Below are positions 17,187 through 27,479 of a stretch of DNA of 64,000 bases, in pieces; positions within the stretch are counted from its first letter, which is position 1, and each line of letters starts with the position of its first letter. The stretch comes from an uncultured Clostridia bacterium (GTDB lineage: Bacteria > Bacillota > Clostridia > TANB77 > CAG-508). Position numbers and translations under genes: made by a program. The stretch is from contig CAKOTX010000001.1 in NCBI GenBank assembly GCA_934120315.1, forward strand, positions 183,718-247,717, in the 5' to 3' direction. A model generated the notes under the pieces. The model ran no database searches, had not been told where the DNA came from, and was given only the letters and a program-made list of their open reading frames with translations.

Positions 17187-19196
17187 ATGTCAGGAAATAA
17201 TAATAGAAAAATATTTGATAATTTAGTATCAAGAACAAAAATCTATTTAGTAATAATTTTTATATTATTAGTATTAATATCGTGCTTAAAAATTCAAATG
17301 ATAATTCCTTCAATTATCATTTATTTAGTGATTTTAGGGTACACATATTTTGCAAATAATAAAAGAAAAAGTGAAATTTCAGAGCAACTACAGGATTTAA
17401 CATTAACAGTGGATTCTGCAGCTAAAAGTAGTTTAATAAATGCACCATTTCCATTAATCATAATAGAAACAGATGGAAATGTTGTATGGAAAAGTTCAAG
17501 ATTTATTACTGAATTTGCAAATATAGACATTAACAATTATATAAGTGATTTAATAATTGACATTAAAGATGAAATAGAAAAAAATAAGAATCCAAAAATA
17601 AAATCAATAATAAGAAATATCGAAATAGGAAAGAAAAAATATAAAGTTCAATGTGAATTTGCTAAAACAAAGAAAAGTGAAAGAAAAAAAGTAGCAGAAT
17701 ATATGATGATTCTTTATTTTATTGATGAAACAGAAAAATATGATTTAAGACAAGAAAATGAAGATAAAAAAACATGTGTTGGAATAATTATGGTAGATAA
17801 TTATGAAGAAGTAATGCAAAGAGTTGATGCAGAGCAAAAAACACAGTTGATGGCAAAAGTAGAAAGTACTGTATATGATTGGGTAAATGAAACGAATGGA
17901 ATATTAGTAAAAGAAGATAGAGATACTTATGTATATATATTTGAACAAAGATATTTATCTAAAATTAAAGATGACAAATTTGCAATATTAGATACAATTA
18001 AAAATATAGTAAGAAAAGATAAAATGCAATTGACCCTAAGTATAGCAATATCAAATGAAGGTGAAACTGATAGAGAAGTTTATAAATCAGCATCAGCAGC
18101 AATGGATGTTATACTTGGTAGAGGTGGAGATCAAGCTGTAATAAGAGAAAATGGAAAATATCAATTCTTTGGTGGAAAAGTTGAAGAAGTTGAAAAAAGA
18201 ACTAAAGTAAAAGCAAGGATTGTAGCACATGCATTAGAAGAACTAATGTCAGAATGTGATAAAGTAATCATAATGGGACACACAAATGCAGATATAGATG
18301 CGATGGGGTCTGCACTTGGAGTTTATAGAATAGCTAAAAGTTTAAGAAAAGATGCTTATATTGTAAATGGAGAATCAGCATCTGTAAAATCATTTATAGA
18401 TAGTATTCAAGAAGAATATAAAGATGTGTTAATAAGCAAAGAAACTGCTTTAGCTCAGATTGATGCGAATACATTATTAGTTGTAGTAGATACACATAAA
18501 AAATCTTATGTGGAAGAACCAGGATTGTTAGAAAAAACAAATAAAATAGTTGTAATTGATCATCATAGAAGAAGTGCAGATTTTATAGCTCAAAGTATAT
18601 TAACATTCCAAGAAGTATATGCATCTTCAGCAGCAGAGTTAGTAACAGAATTAATTCAATATACTCAAAATGAAGTTGAATTGACTACTATAGAAGCCGA
18701 AGCATTATATGCAGGAATTATGATGGATACAAAAAACTTTACATTTAAAACAGGTGTTAGAACATTTGAAGCAGCAGCATATTTACGTAGATGTGGAGTT
18801 GATATAATAAAAGTAAAAAAATGGTTCCAAAGCGATTTAGAAAGTTATAGTAAGATATCAGAAATTGTAATGAGAGCAGAAGTAATACATGATGCAATAG
18901 CAATATCAGAATATGATGCAGTTGAAAAAGATACAAGTTTAATTTGTGCAAAGGCAGCAGATGAATTATTAACAATAGGAAACATTACGGCATCATTTGT
19001 TTTAGGAGATATGGGAGACAAAATTTGTATTAGTGGACGTTCAATTGGTGATGTTAATGTGCAAATGATACTTGAAAAATTAGGTGGCGGAGGTCATATT
19101 ACTTTAGCTGGAGCACAATTAGAAAATACAACAATTGAAGATGCTAAAAAAGAACTAATTTCTAAGATTGAAGAATATTTTAGTGAAAAAGAATAA
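17187..19196 (+). CDS. gdpP: Cyclic-di-AMP phosphodiesterase GdpP
   Basis: This 669-residue protein degrades cyclic di-AMP, controlling potassium/osmotic balance and cell-wall homeostasis. It has two N-terminal transmembrane helices (residues ~18-35 and 38-57), a PAS-like region (~75-180), a degenerate GGDEF domain (~190-335) without the GGDEF signature, and a DHH-DHHA1 phosphodiesterase. The metal-binding motifs are HTNADIDAMGSA, 'VVVDTHKK' and VIDHHRRSAD; DHHA1 has GGGGHITLAGAQ. The length and domain order match Bacillus GdpP/YybT. It heads the conserved gdpP-rplI-dnaB cluster. The start is set by AAAGGA 7 bases before ATG. Confidence 0.95.
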   Translation: MSGNNNRKIFDNLVSRTKIYLVIIFILLVLISCLKIQMIIPSIIIYLVILGYTYFANNKRKSEISEQLQDLTLTVDSAAKSSLINAPFPLIIIETDGNVVWKSSRFITEFANIDINNYISDLIIDIKDEIEKNKNPKIKSIIRNIEIGKKKYKVQCEFAKTKKSERKKVAEYMMILYFIDETEKYDLRQENEDKKTCVGIIMVDNYEEVMQRVDAEQKTQLMAKVESTVYDWVNETNGILVKEDRDTYVYIFEQRYLSKIKDDKFAILDTIKNIVRKDKMQLTLSIAISNEGETDREVYKSASAAMDVILGRGGDQAVIRENGKYQFFGGKVEEVEKRTKVKARIVAHALEELMSECDKVIIMGHTNADIDAMGSALGVYRIAKSLRKDAYIVNGESASVKSFIDSIQEEYKDVLISKETALAQIDANTLLVVVDTHKKSYVEEPGLLEKTNKIVVIDHHRRSADFIAQSILTFQEVYASSAAELVTELIQYTQNEVELTTIEAEALYAGIMMDTKNFTFKTGVRTFEAAAYLRRCGVDIIKVKKWFQSDLESYSKISEIVMRAEVIHDAIAISEYDAVEKDTSLICAKAADELLTIGNITASFVLGDMGDKICISGRSIGDVNVQMILEKLGGGGHITLAGAQLENTTIEDAKKELISKIEEYFSEKE

Positions 19197-19231
19197 AATG
19201 CGAAAAAAAGGACCAATCCCAAATTCGCATT
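19197..19231 (+). repeat. Hairpin before rplI, related to the palindrome at 62548
   Basis: AATGCGAA (19197-19204) pairs with TTCGCATT (19224-19231). The 17 bases ATGCGAAAAAAAGGACC (19198-19214) recur exactly at 62569-62585, and both copies lead into TTAGCAAGGAGGAAAA just before a start codon. Confidence 0.65.
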
Positions 19232-19245
19232 AGCAAGGAGGAAAA

Positions 19246-19689
19246 ATGAAGGTAATATTAAAAGCAGATATAAAAGGTGTTGGAAAGAAAAATGAAGTAA
19301 TAAATGCATCAGATGGATATGCACGTAACTTTTTGTTTCCAAAGAATTTAGCTGTTGAGGCTAATGCAGAAAATATGAGTAAATTAAAGGCACAAAATGA
19401 AGCAAATCAATTTAAGAAAGATACTGAAAGAGATGAAGCTAAAAAACTTGCTGATAAATTAACTAAAATTACAGTAAGAGTCGAAGTTAAAGCAGGAGAA
19501 AACGGAAAAATATTTGGTGGAGTTTCTGCAAAAGACATTTCAGAAAATCTAGAAAAACAACATAAAATTAAAATTGATAAAAAGAAAATTGATTTAAAAG
19601 AAACAATTAAAACCTTAGGGATGTTTAGTGTAGACGTAAAACTATATGAGGGAGTTTTAGGAAAAATAAAAGTTGATGTGAGGGGTTAA
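19246..19689 (+). CDS. rplI: 50S ribosomal protein L9
   Basis: Ribosomal protein bL9, which extends from the L1 stalk base and supports frame maintenance. The 147-residue protein begins MKVILKADIKGVGKKNEVI and has the signature segment DGYARNFLFPKNLA. The long connecting helix is Lys/Glu-rich, followed by the C-terminal domain (GKIFGGVSAKDISE). The length is normal. It sits between gdpP and dnaB in the order typical of Firmicutes. An AAGGAGG ribosome binding site, itself part of a repeated intergenic block, precedes it. Confidence 0.97.
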   Translation: MKVILKADIKGVGKKNEVINASDGYARNFLFPKNLAVEANAENMSKLKAQNEANQFKKDTERDEAKKLADKLTKITVRVEVKAGENGKIFGGVSAKDISENLEKQHKIKIDKKKIDLKETIKTLGMFSVDVKLYEGVLGKIKVDVRG

Positions 19690-19692
19690 AAA

Positions 19693-21027
19693 ATGGATTT
19701 AGCAAAAATACCACCACATGATATAGATGCTGAGCAAGCCGTATTAGGAAGTATGCTTACAGATAAGGATGCTGTTAATGCGGCTATAGAAACATTAAAA
19801 GAAGATGCGTTTTATAGAGAAGATAATAGAGCAATATATCAAGCGATAATAAATTTATATAGTAAATCAGAACCTATTGATATTATTACATTAAAAGACG
19901 AATTAGAGTCTATGGATAAATTTGAACAAGTTGGTGGATATGAGTATTTGGCAAGTTTGCCAGATAAAGTTCCAACAACAGCAAATGTCCAAAAATACAT
20001 AAAAATTGTAGAAGAAAAAGCAATATTAAGAAATTTAATAAAAACTGCAAATGAAATTATAGAATTAGGATACGACCCAGCTGAAGATGTAGAAGATATA
20101 ATGGATAATGCGGAAAAAAAGATATTTGATATAATGCAAAGCAAAAATCAAAAAGGTTATACACCAATTAAAGATGTTTTAGTAGAAAGTTTTACCAAAC
20201 TAGAAGAATTATATAACAGAAAACAACATATTACAGGTGTTCCAACAGGGTTTGTAGAGCTTGATTATAAAACAGCAGGATTACATGGCTCAGAATTAAT
20301 TCTAGTTGCTGCAAGACCTGCTATGGGTAAAACAGCATTTGCATTAAATATTGCAACAAATGCGGCTTTAAGAGGAAATGCGCCAGTAGCAATATTTAGT
20401 TTAGAGATGTCAAAAGATCAATTAGTAAACAGAATTTTATGTAGTGAAGCAATGGTTGATAGTAACAAAGTAAGAACAGGTAAACTTGAAGAAGACGATT
20501 GGGTAAAATTAGCTGGAGCGATAGGACCATTATCAGAATCAGAAATTTATATAGATGATACTCCAGGTATATCTGTAATGGAAATAAGGACAAAATGTAG
20601 AAAGCTAAAAATGGAGAAAAACATAGGGCTAGTTGTAATAGACTATTTACAGTTAGTCCAAGGAAGTAATAAAAGACAAGCCAGCAGAGAGCAAGAGATT
20701 TCTGAAATTAGTAGATCATTAAAAATTTTAGCAAAAGAAATAAATGTTCCTGTAATTGCATTATCACAGTTATCAAGAGCTGTAGAACAAAGACCTGACC
20801 ATAGACCGATGTTATCAGACTTGCGTGAATCTGGAGCAATAGAGCAGGATGCGGATATAGTAATGTTTTTATATAGGGACGATTATTACAATAAAGAATC
20901 TGAGAAAAAAGATATAGCAGAAGTAATTATAGCAAAACAAAGAGGGGGCCAAACAGGTACTGTTGAATTATTGTGGATGGGTAATTACACAAAATTTGTT
21001 AACTTGGAAAAAAGATTTGACGATTAA
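19693..21027 (+). CDS. dnaB: Replicative DNA helicase DnaB
   Basis: A 444-residue hexameric RecA-fold helicase of the replication fork (called DnaC in Bacillus subtilis). The N-terminal domain begins PPHDIDAEQAVLGSML. The P-loop is RPAMGKT (residues 208-214), Walker B is 'LVVIDYLQL', and LSQLSRAVEQR and LRESGAIEQDADIV are the family signatures near the C-terminus. The ATG is 3 bases after the rplI stop; the SD GAGGGG lies within the end of rplI, so the genes are translationally linked. No intein or insertion is present. Confidence 0.97.
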   Translation: MDLAKIPPHDIDAEQAVLGSMLTDKDAVNAAIETLKEDAFYREDNRAIYQAIINLYSKSEPIDIITLKDELESMDKFEQVGGYEYLASLPDKVPTTANVQKYIKIVEEKAILRNLIKTANEIIELGYDPAEDVEDIMDNAEKKIFDIMQSKNQKGYTPIKDVLVESFTKLEELYNRKQHITGVPTGFVELDYKTAGLHGSELILVAARPAMGKTAFALNIATNAALRGNAPVAIFSLEMSKDQLVNRILCSEAMVDSNKVRTGKLEEDDWVKLAGAIGPLSESEIYIDDTPGISVMEIRTKCRKLKMEKNIGLVVIDYLQLVQGSNKRQASREQEISEISRSLKILAKEINVPVIALSQLSRAVEQRPDHRPMLSDLRESGAIEQDADIVMFLYRDDYYNKESEKKDIAEVIIAKQRGGQTGTVELLWMGNYTKFVNLEKRFDD

Positions 21028-21072
21028 TGTCGATTAAAGTAAATATAAAACCTAGAAACCTTGAAATTTTGG

Positions 21073-21101
21073 TTGTAAATATTAAAATTGTATGATATAA
21101 T
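21073..21101 (+). promoter_or_regulatory. Promoter of the unknown gene at 21148
   Basis: TTGTAA (21073-21078), a 17-bp spacer and TATAAT (21096-21101). Confidence 0.6.
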
Positions 21102-21147
21102 ATAATAGTTTGCAAAAGCAGGTTATGCATAATAAGGAGGTAAAATT

Positions 21148-21519
21148 ATGCAAAGTACAATAGGTTTCCGGGAAGAATTCAACCTGGACACGATTTATGA
21201 ACTCATAAAAGATGAAGCGCCAAGATTAGTGGGCGCACTTGAAGCTAAGTATTGTTTTGAAAATGAAAAAACACCTTCGGAAATGTTAGAAAATTTTGAA
21301 AGTCTAACGAGAATAGAAAAGATCGAACTTCTTGGATGGATAGTATCAGCAAGTAACAGACTCATAGATGATATGGCTTGGGGAGCGATTAGTTATATTA
21401 CGCTTTCTACTATGAGACGTATTGACAAAATGATTGAAAAAGAGTTGAATGGTGCAAATCAAGAAGAATGGGAATTTTTTGAAAAGGGTTATAAATTAGC
21501 TTTGAAGAATAAAAAATAA
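21148..21519 (+). CDS. Unknown 123-residue protein, atypical codon use
   Basis: I do not recognise this protein. It is predicted all-helical and soluble (for example 'TRIEKIELLGWIVSASNRLIDDMAWGAISYITLSTMRR'), with many Glu and Leu. Its codons differ from the neighbours: CGG, GCG, ACG, CTC and CTG all appear here but are rare in adjacent core genes. It has its own promoter, a strong AAGGAGG ribosome binding site and its own terminator. That makes it a self-contained cassette between dnaB and tilS. Horizontal acquisition is possible but rests only on codon impression. Confidence 0.75.
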   Translation: MQSTIGFREEFNLDTIYELIKDEAPRLVGALEAKYCFENEKTPSEMLENFESLTRIEKIELLGWIVSASNRLIDDMAWGAISYITLSTMRRIDKMIEKELNGANQEEWEFFEKGYKLALKNKK

Positions 21520-21525
21520 ATGAGG

Positions 21526-21564
21526 TAAGGGCCACCTTTGTTATAACAGAGGTGACCTTATTTT
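21526..21564 (+). terminator. Terminator of the gene at 21148
   Basis: TAAGGgCCACCT pairs with AGGTGACCTTA with one bulge, followed by TTATTTT. Confidence 0.8.
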
Positions 21565-21584
21565 ATATAAGAGAGGTTTATTTA

Positions 21585-22568
21585 ATGAAAGATAAAGTAA
21601 TAAAAACAATAAAAAAATATAATTTAATTCAAAATGGAGATAAAATTGTTCTAGGGGTATCAGGAGGTCCTGATTCAATTTCTATGTTAGATATTTTAAA
21701 TAGTATAAAAGATGAAATGGGATTTGAAATATATGTAGTACATGTTAATCATTTAATAAGAACAGAAGCAATAGATGATGAAAAATATGTTGAGGAATAT
21801 TGCAAAAAAAATAATATAGAATTTTTTGCTAAAAGAATAGATGTATTAAAAATTGCGGATACTCAAAAAATTGGAACTGAAGAAGCAGGTAGAAAAGCAA
21901 GATATGAATTTTTTGAAGAAATATATTCAAAAGTAGGAGCAAATAAGATAGCAATTGCTCATAACAAAAATGATAAAGCTGAAACAATTATTATGCATTT
22001 ACTTAGGGGAAGTGGACTTTCAGGACTTAAAGGAATAGAACCAATAAGAAATAATAAATATATAAGACCATTAATTGAATGTGAGCGTAGTGAAATTGAA
22101 AAATATTGTGAAGAAAATAATTTGAATCCAAGAATAGATAAAACGAATTTTGAAAACGAGTATACTAGAAATAAAATCCGTAACATAGTGATTCCGTATA
22201 TTAAGAAAGAATTTAATCCTAATATTATAGAAACATTAGATAGATTATCAGAAGTTGCTACGGACGAAAGCAATTACATTGATAGACAAGTTCAAAATAT
22301 TTATAATAAAATATTGTTAGGAAAGACTGAAAAACAAATAATATTAAAATGGAAAGAATTTAACTCACAAGAAAAAATAATAAAAAGCAGACTTATTTTA
22401 TATACTATTAAAGAGCTAATAGGTTCAACAGAAGGGATAGAAAAAATTCATATTGAATCAATAATAAAATTATGTGATAATAATATAGGAAACAAATATT
22501 TAACGCCTAACAAAAAAATAAAAATTTTAGTTAATGATAAACAAATATTTTTTATAGCTCAAGACTAA
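21585..22568 (+). CDS. tilS: tRNA(Ile)-lysidine synthase
   Basis: This 327-residue N-type ATP pyrophosphatase adds lysine to C34 of tRNA-Ile(CAU) so that it reads AUA. The PP-loop SGGPDS is at residues 26-31. The TilS-specific stretch 'CEENNLNPRIDKTNFENEYTRNKIRNIVIPYI' follows. The C-terminal substrate-binding domain is shorter than in E. coli. The frame is open from 21552, but GAGAGG 8 bases before ATG 21585 fixes the start, and the earlier ATG lies in the preceding terminator. AUA codons are very common in this DNA, consistent with heavy need for this enzyme. It precedes ftsH, as in other Firmicutes. Confidence 0.95.
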   Translation: MKDKVIKTIKKYNLIQNGDKIVLGVSGGPDSISMLDILNSIKDEMGFEIYVVHVNHLIRTEAIDDEKYVEEYCKKNNIEFFAKRIDVLKIADTQKIGTEEAGRKARYEFFEEIYSKVGANKIAIAHNKNDKAETIIMHLLRGSGLSGLKGIEPIRNNKYIRPLIECERSEIEKYCEENNLNPRIDKTNFENEYTRNKIRNIVIPYIKKEFNPNIIETLDRLSEVATDESNYIDRQVQNIYNKILLGKTEKQIILKWKEFNSQEKIIKSRLILYTIKELIGSTEGIEKIHIESIIKLCDNNIGNKYLTPNKKIKILVNDKQIFFIAQD

Positions 22569-22630
22569 ATAACCGTAAAAAAAGCCTAAAACTGTAACGA
22601 AAAGGACACAAAAAAGTCACGAAAAAGGTA

Positions 22631-22659
22631 TTGAAAAAAAATAAAAGGTATGTTATAGT
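22631..22659 (+). promoter_or_regulatory. Promoter of ftsH
   Basis: TTGAAA (22631-22636), a 17-bp spacer and TATAGT (22654-22659) with TG upstream. Confidence 0.75.
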
Positions 22660-22692
22660 TTCAGTTGGATAATAAATAATAGGAGGACTTAG

Positions 22693-24495
22693 ATGAAAAA
22701 AGGAATAAAAACATTAGCAATGTGGTTAATAATAGGAATAATAGTTATTGTATTATTATCATCAATAATGGAAAATAGTAGTTCAAAAATGACTTATTCT
22801 GAGTTAGTAACAAGTATGGAAAATAAGGAAGTAGAAAGTATAAAAATATCATCAGAAGGAAATGTAGCATCAGTAAAACTAAAGAATTCAAAAACAGAAA
22901 AAGAAGTAAAAATTCCTAGTTTAGATAGTTTTATGACATATACAGAACAATATTTAAAAACTGGTGAAATTTCATTAGAGGAAGAAAAAGAATCTATTTG
23001 GATAACAGTTTTAAGTTTAATATCACCATTTGGATTATTGATAATATTCTTTATATTCTGGTTTATGATGATGAGTAGTGGAGCTCAAAATGGAACAAAG
23101 AATATGACATTTGGAAAGAGTAAAGCAAGACTTGTAAATGCAGGTGAAAAGAATAGAGTAACATTTGATGATGTTGCTGGTGTAGATGAAGAAAAAGAAG
23201 AATTAGAAGAAATAGTAGAATTCTTAAAAAATCCAAAGAAATTTACAGATATGGGAGCAAGAATTCCAAAAGGTGTATTATTAGTAGGTCAACCAGGTAC
23301 AGGTAAAACATTATTAGCAAAAGCAGTAGCTGGAGAAGCTGGAGTACCATTTTATTCAATAAGTGGTTCAGATTTCGTAGAAATGTTTGTTGGAGTTGGT
23401 GCTTCAAGAGTAAGAGATTTATTTGAACAAGCAAAGAAAAATGCGCCATGCATAATATTTATAGATGAAATTGATGCAGTTGGTAGACAAAGAGGTGCTG
23501 GTTTAGGTGGAGGACATGATGAGAGAGAACAAACATTAAACCAATTATTAGTTGAAATGGATGGTTTTTCAGATAATGAAGGTGTTATCATATTAGCAGC
23601 AACAAATAGACCAGATGTATTAGATAAGGCATTATTAAGAGCAGGAAGATTTGATAGACAAATAGTTGTAGGTAGTCCAGATGTTAAAGCAAGAGAACAA
23701 ATACTAGAAGTACATGCTCGTAAAAAGAAATTATCTGAAGATGTAGACTTAAAAGTAATTGCAAAAAATACATCAGGATTTGCAGGAGCAGATTTAGAGA
23801 ATGTATTAAATGAAGCAGCATTGTTAGCAGCAAGAAGAAATTATAAAGAAATTGGAATGAAAGAAATTGAAGATGCCATGGTAAAAGTTACTATGGGACC
23901 AGAAAAGAAAACAAGAGTAAGAAGTGAAAAAGAAAATAGATTAGTAGCATATCATGAAGCAGGTCATGCTGTTGTAAGTAGATATTTATCAACACAAGAT
24001 CCAGTACATCAAATTTCTATAGTACCACGTGGAATGGCTGGTGGATATACAATGTATAGACCAACAGAAGATAAATCATTTATGTCAAAAACAGAAATGG
24101 AAGAAAATATAGTATCATTATTAGGTGGTAGAGTAGCAGAAGCTTTAATATTAAATGATATATCAACTGGTGCAAGTAATGATATAGAAAGAGCAACTCA
24201 AATAGCAAGAAACATGGTAACTAAATATGGTATGAGCGAAAGAGTTGGAGCAATTATGTTTGGTGGAGGTCAAGGAGAAGTATTTTTAGGTAGAGATTTT
24301 GCTCAAACTAAAGACTATTCAGAAGAAACAGCAAATATAATTGATGAAGAAGTAAAAAGAATAGTTGATACAGCATACAACAGAGCTAGAACAATATTAA
24401 GTGAACATGTTGATAAATTACATGCTGTTGCAAGCGTATTACTTGAAAAAGAAAAAATTGAAGGACCAGAATTCGATAAAATTTTTGAAGAATAA
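22693..24495 (+). CDS. ftsH: ATP-dependent zinc metalloprotease FtsH
   Basis: A 600-residue membrane-bound AAA+ protease that degrades misfolded and regulatory proteins. Two transmembrane helices (residues ~5-25 and ~108-128) flank a short extracytoplasmic domain. The AAA module has Walker A GQPGTGKT (199-206), Walker B 'CIIFIDEID', the pore loop FVGVGAS and the [24 protein letters not shown]. The zinc site is HEAGH (421-425). The length is normal. AGGAGG precedes ATG 22693. It has its own promoter and terminator. Confidence 0.97.
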   Translation: MKKGIKTLAMWLIIGIIVIVLLSSIMENSSSKMTYSELVTSMENKEVESIKISSEGNVASVKLKNSKTEKEVKIPSLDSFMTYTEQYLKTGEISLEEEKESIWITVLSLISPFGLLIIFFIFWFMMMSSGAQNGTKNMTFGKSKARLVNAGEKNRVTFDDVAGVDEEKEELEEIVEFLKNPKKFTDMGARIPKGVLLVGQPGTGKTLLAKAVAGEAGVPFYSISGSDFVEMFVGVGASRVRDLFEQAKKNAPCIIFIDEIDAVGRQRGAGLGGGHDEREQTLNQLLVEMDGFSDNEGVIILAATNRPDVLDKALLRAGRFDRQIVVGSPDVKAREQILEVHARKKKLSEDVDLKVIAKNTSGFAGADLENVLNEAALLAARRNYKEIGMKEIEDAMVKVTMGPEKKTRVRSEKENRLVAYHEAGHAVVSRYLSTQDPVHQISIVPRGMAGGYTMYRPTEDKSFMSKTEMEENIVSLLGGRVAEALILNDISTGASNDIERATQIARNMVTKYGMSERVGAIMFGGGQGEVFLGRDFAQTKDYSEETANIIDEEVKRIVDTAYNRARTILSEHVDKLHAVASVLLEKEKIEGPEFDKIFEE

Positions 24496-24521
24496 ATTTT
24501 ACAATAAATTTACAAAAAATA

Positions 24522-24548
24522 AAAGAGCGCAAAAATGCGCTCTTTTTG
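24522..24548 (+). terminator. Terminator after ftsH
   Basis: AAAGAGCGC and GCGCTCTTT stem, followed by TTTT. Confidence 0.9.
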
Positions 24549-24647
24549 CTATTTGGTGACTTTTTATGGTAATTTAATCTATTGACAAAATTCGATAAAT
24601 GTAGTAATTATATAATAGAAAAAATAGAAAAATAAGTGAGGATACAT

Positions 24648-27452
24648 ATGAAAATAGAAAATTTAGCGATGATATTTGTAATAATTATAATACCCATAGC
24701 ATTAGTGTTATCAGTTTTTACACAATATCAAATACAGACAATAAATATGCAAACATTATATGATAATAAGCTTACATCAGCAACATATGATGCGATGAGA
24801 GCATATCAAATAAATGCTAATAATAGTACAACATCAGAATTATCAAATTCAAAAACAAGAGATATAGAAGCATCTGTATCTACGTTTAAAAATTCAATTG
24901 TATCATCATTCGAATTAAACGGATATACATCAGATGAATTAGATAGTTATATACCAGCATTAGTGTATACAATGTATGATGGATTTTATATTTATTCGCC
25001 ATATCAGAATATAGCAAATGCAGATGGAACAATTACTGCAACAGGACAGAAAGAATATGGATTAAAGCCATATATATCATATAGTTGTAGATATAAATCA
25101 GGAAATATTGATGTAGTAATAACATATGCATTAGATAATCATGTAGCAGTACAAGGAAAGATAAATGGTGAATATGTAAATAAAGATGGATACTTGATAG
25201 ATGGAATTTCATGTAGTTCATCAACATCAGCTGCAACTTCTACAATTTATTATAATGGAGTAGAAATTGGAACAGAACAACTAAAAGAATATTTACCTAT
25301 GAGTTCTACAAGCGAAGCTTACTCATATGTAAAGATTAATGGTACAAAATATTATAAAATAAATAACGAAATAGTATATATTTCTAATGGAGCAGTTGTA
25401 ACTCAATGTAAATCTGGAGATGAGACATATGCAGCATATGAAAGAATAATCAATAACAATTATATGGCAAAAGAATATTATTTTGATGCATATACATTTA
25501 CAAATTGGTTTAAAACATCAGGTTTGTCAGATTTAAGATATAGTGATGCATATGATGAAGTATTAATTAAAAATGGAGAAACAGCTTCAACAGAATATAA
25601 GAAGGTTTGGGAAAATAATAATACACGAATATTTCAATTTAGAGATAGTAGTGGAGTAAATATAGAAAATGAGACTTCACAATTTAATCAACATAGATTA
25701 GAAATAATAAGACATAAGATAGAAACTAATTTAGCAATAGCAATATCAAATTATAATTCATATTCAAATGTAAGTAATGTATTTCAAATGCCAGAATTAA
25801 AAGATGATGAATGGGATCAAATAGTACACAATATAGCTTTAATAAGTTTCTTACAGGGGATTCCAATTGGAGGAAAAGTATATAACGGATATACACTTGT
25901 TACAAATTCAGAAAGCGAAGAAGTTGTGCTTGAAGAAAGTATTTATATGTTAGGATCTGATAATAATTATCATAAAATAGGAGATAAAGACTTAGAAAGT
26001 GGAGGAAGAGTATCATTAGATTCAGGAAGATATGGTGCAGATTATTCAAGCTCTGGAAGATTAAACTTGAGTTTTACTAGAAAATATATAATGAATAGTA
26101 ATGCAACTTATTATTATTATCCATTAAGAGATTATAATGCTTCATATAATAGTGTAGTTATGCAAAACAAAGTAACAACATATGATGATATATATTCATA
26201 TATAAGTAATCAAGGATATGAGTATAAGAAAGCATTTTATACAGCTCTTGGAAGAGAAAGAGAAGGAAAATTCATAGCTTCAAGGACAAACTTTACATAT
26301 AGTGATGCTGTTAAAACACCAGAAGTACAAGTAACAAACATAACACTAAAATATATAAGTAATGGTGAAAATGTTAGTGGAATGCCAATGGATGTGTCAA
26401 TAAGTAGTGATGCTTCAGAATATCAAAAATATATAAGACTAAATAGTAGACCAACAAAAGCTAATAGTGAATTTTTAGGATGGTCATTAACAAAATATGG
26501 AGAAGTAGACTATAGTGTAGGAAGTACTATATATTTAAATAAATCACTTACATTATATGCTGTATGGGCACAAAAGAGTTATACAATATATTACAATGTT
26601 AATGCAGGCTGGAGAGACAATGTAGAATTTGACCAAGTAACTCAAACAAAAAAATATGGCGAAACAATAAAATTGACTACAAATGTTCCAAAAAGAGATG
26701 GATACACATTTACAGGATGGGCTAAATCGTCAGTAGGAAGTGTAGAATATTTACCAGGTGCAAACTTCTCAGAAAATCCGTCCCAAGAAACAATAATATT
26801 ATATGCAGTATGGGTATCTAATGAAATAAAAATAACATATAATGCTAATGGCAAACAATTTTCAGATGGAACAACAGAATTTTCTGAAACTAAATATTAT
26901 GGAGGAAGTTATACAATAGCATCGCCAAAAACATCAGGAAGTGCAATGTTTAAATATTGGTCAACAGATTCTTTTGATTGGAGTGGAGCTAAAAGGTATT
27001 ATCCAGGAGATACATATTATGGAAATGACGAAATTACATTGTATGCAATTTGGAATACTTCTGTAGAAGTAACAGGATATAGGTCAGCTGGTTCTGCATC
27101 AGCACCACATCAATATAATGTTGGAACAGGTTATATGCAATACATAATATCAGAAGATGTTATGACAGTTCCTACAAAACTACAGATACAATGTGCAGCA
27201 GGAAATGGAAGTGCAGTATCAAATTCAACAATTTCATTTAGAGTAGAAGGATTGAATGCTTCTACAAATCAATGGGAATCTCTATGGGAAAAATCAGCAT
27301 TTAGAAGAGCAGGGGAGGTTTCACAACATGTTGATTTAGGACAAACTGTTTATTCTATAAATCCTACAGGAAAGACATATAAGAAGTTTAGAATATTAAT
27401 GAAGAGTACTGATAATGAAAGATATATTTATTGTTCATTTAGGATAAATTAA
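24648..27452 (+). CDS. Membrane-anchored surface protein with InlB-type repeats
   Basis: This 934-residue protein has one N-terminal hydrophobic helix (residues ~8-25) and no obvious cleavage site, so it is probably anchored and facing outward. The N-terminal half is a large Tyr/Ser/Asn-rich region of unknown fold. From about residue 565 there are three InlB/Listeria-Bacteroides beta-grasp repeats, each with a 'F.GW' and 'LYAVWA' pattern (FLGWSLTKYGEVDY, FTGWAKSSVGSVEY, FKYWSTDSFDWSG). A C-terminal beta-sandwich-like domain follows. There is no LPXTG. The frame extends to a GTG at 24636, but GTGAGG there is the ribosome binding site for ATG 24648. Such repeats mediate adhesion in other bacteria; a role here is inferred. 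Confidence 0.8.
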   Translation: MKIENLAMIFVIIIIPIALVLSVFTQYQIQTINMQTLYDNKLTSATYDAMRAYQINANNSTTSELSNSKTRDIEASVSTFKNSIVSSFELNGYTSDELDSYIPALVYTMYDGFYIYSPYQNIANADGTITATGQKEYGLKPYISYSCRYKSGNIDVVITYALDNHVAVQGKINGEYVNKDGYLIDGISCSSSTSAATSTIYYNGVEIGTEQLKEYLPMSSTSEAYSYVKINGTKYYKINNEIVYISNGAVVTQCKSGDETYAAYERIINNNYMAKEYYFDAYTFTNWFKTSGLSDLRYSDAYDEVLIKNGETASTEYKKVWENNNTRIFQFRDSSGVNIENETSQFNQHRLEIIRHKIETNLAIAISNYNSYSNVSNVFQMPELKDDEWDQIVHNIALISFLQGIPIGGKVYNGYTLVTNSESEEVVLEESIYMLGSDNNYHKIGDKDLESGGRVSLDSGRYGADYSSSGRLNLSFTRKYIMNSNATYYYYPLRDYNASYNSVVMQNKVTTYDDIYSYISNQGYEYKKAFYTALGREREGKFIASRTNFTYSDAVKTPEVQVTNITLKYISNGENVSGMPMDVSISSDASEYQKYIRLNSRPTKANSEFLGWSLTKYGEVDYSVGSTIYLNKSLTLYAVWAQKSYTIYYNVNAGWRDNVEFDQVTQTKKYGETIKLTTNVPKRDGYTFTGWAKSSVGSVEYLPGANFSENPSQETIILYAVWVSNEIKITYNANGKQFSDGTTEFSETKYYGGSYTIASPKTSGSAMFKYWSTDSFDWSGAKRYYPGDTYYGNDEITLYAIWNTSVEVTGYRSAGSASAPHQYNVGTGYMQYIISEDVMTVPTKLQIQCAAGNGSAVSNSTISFRVEGLNASTNQWESLWEKSAFRRAGEVSQHVDLGQTVYSINPTGKTYKKFRILMKSTDNERYIYCSFRIN

Positions 27453-27479
27453 TGAAATTTGAAAGAAAAGGTGAAAAAA

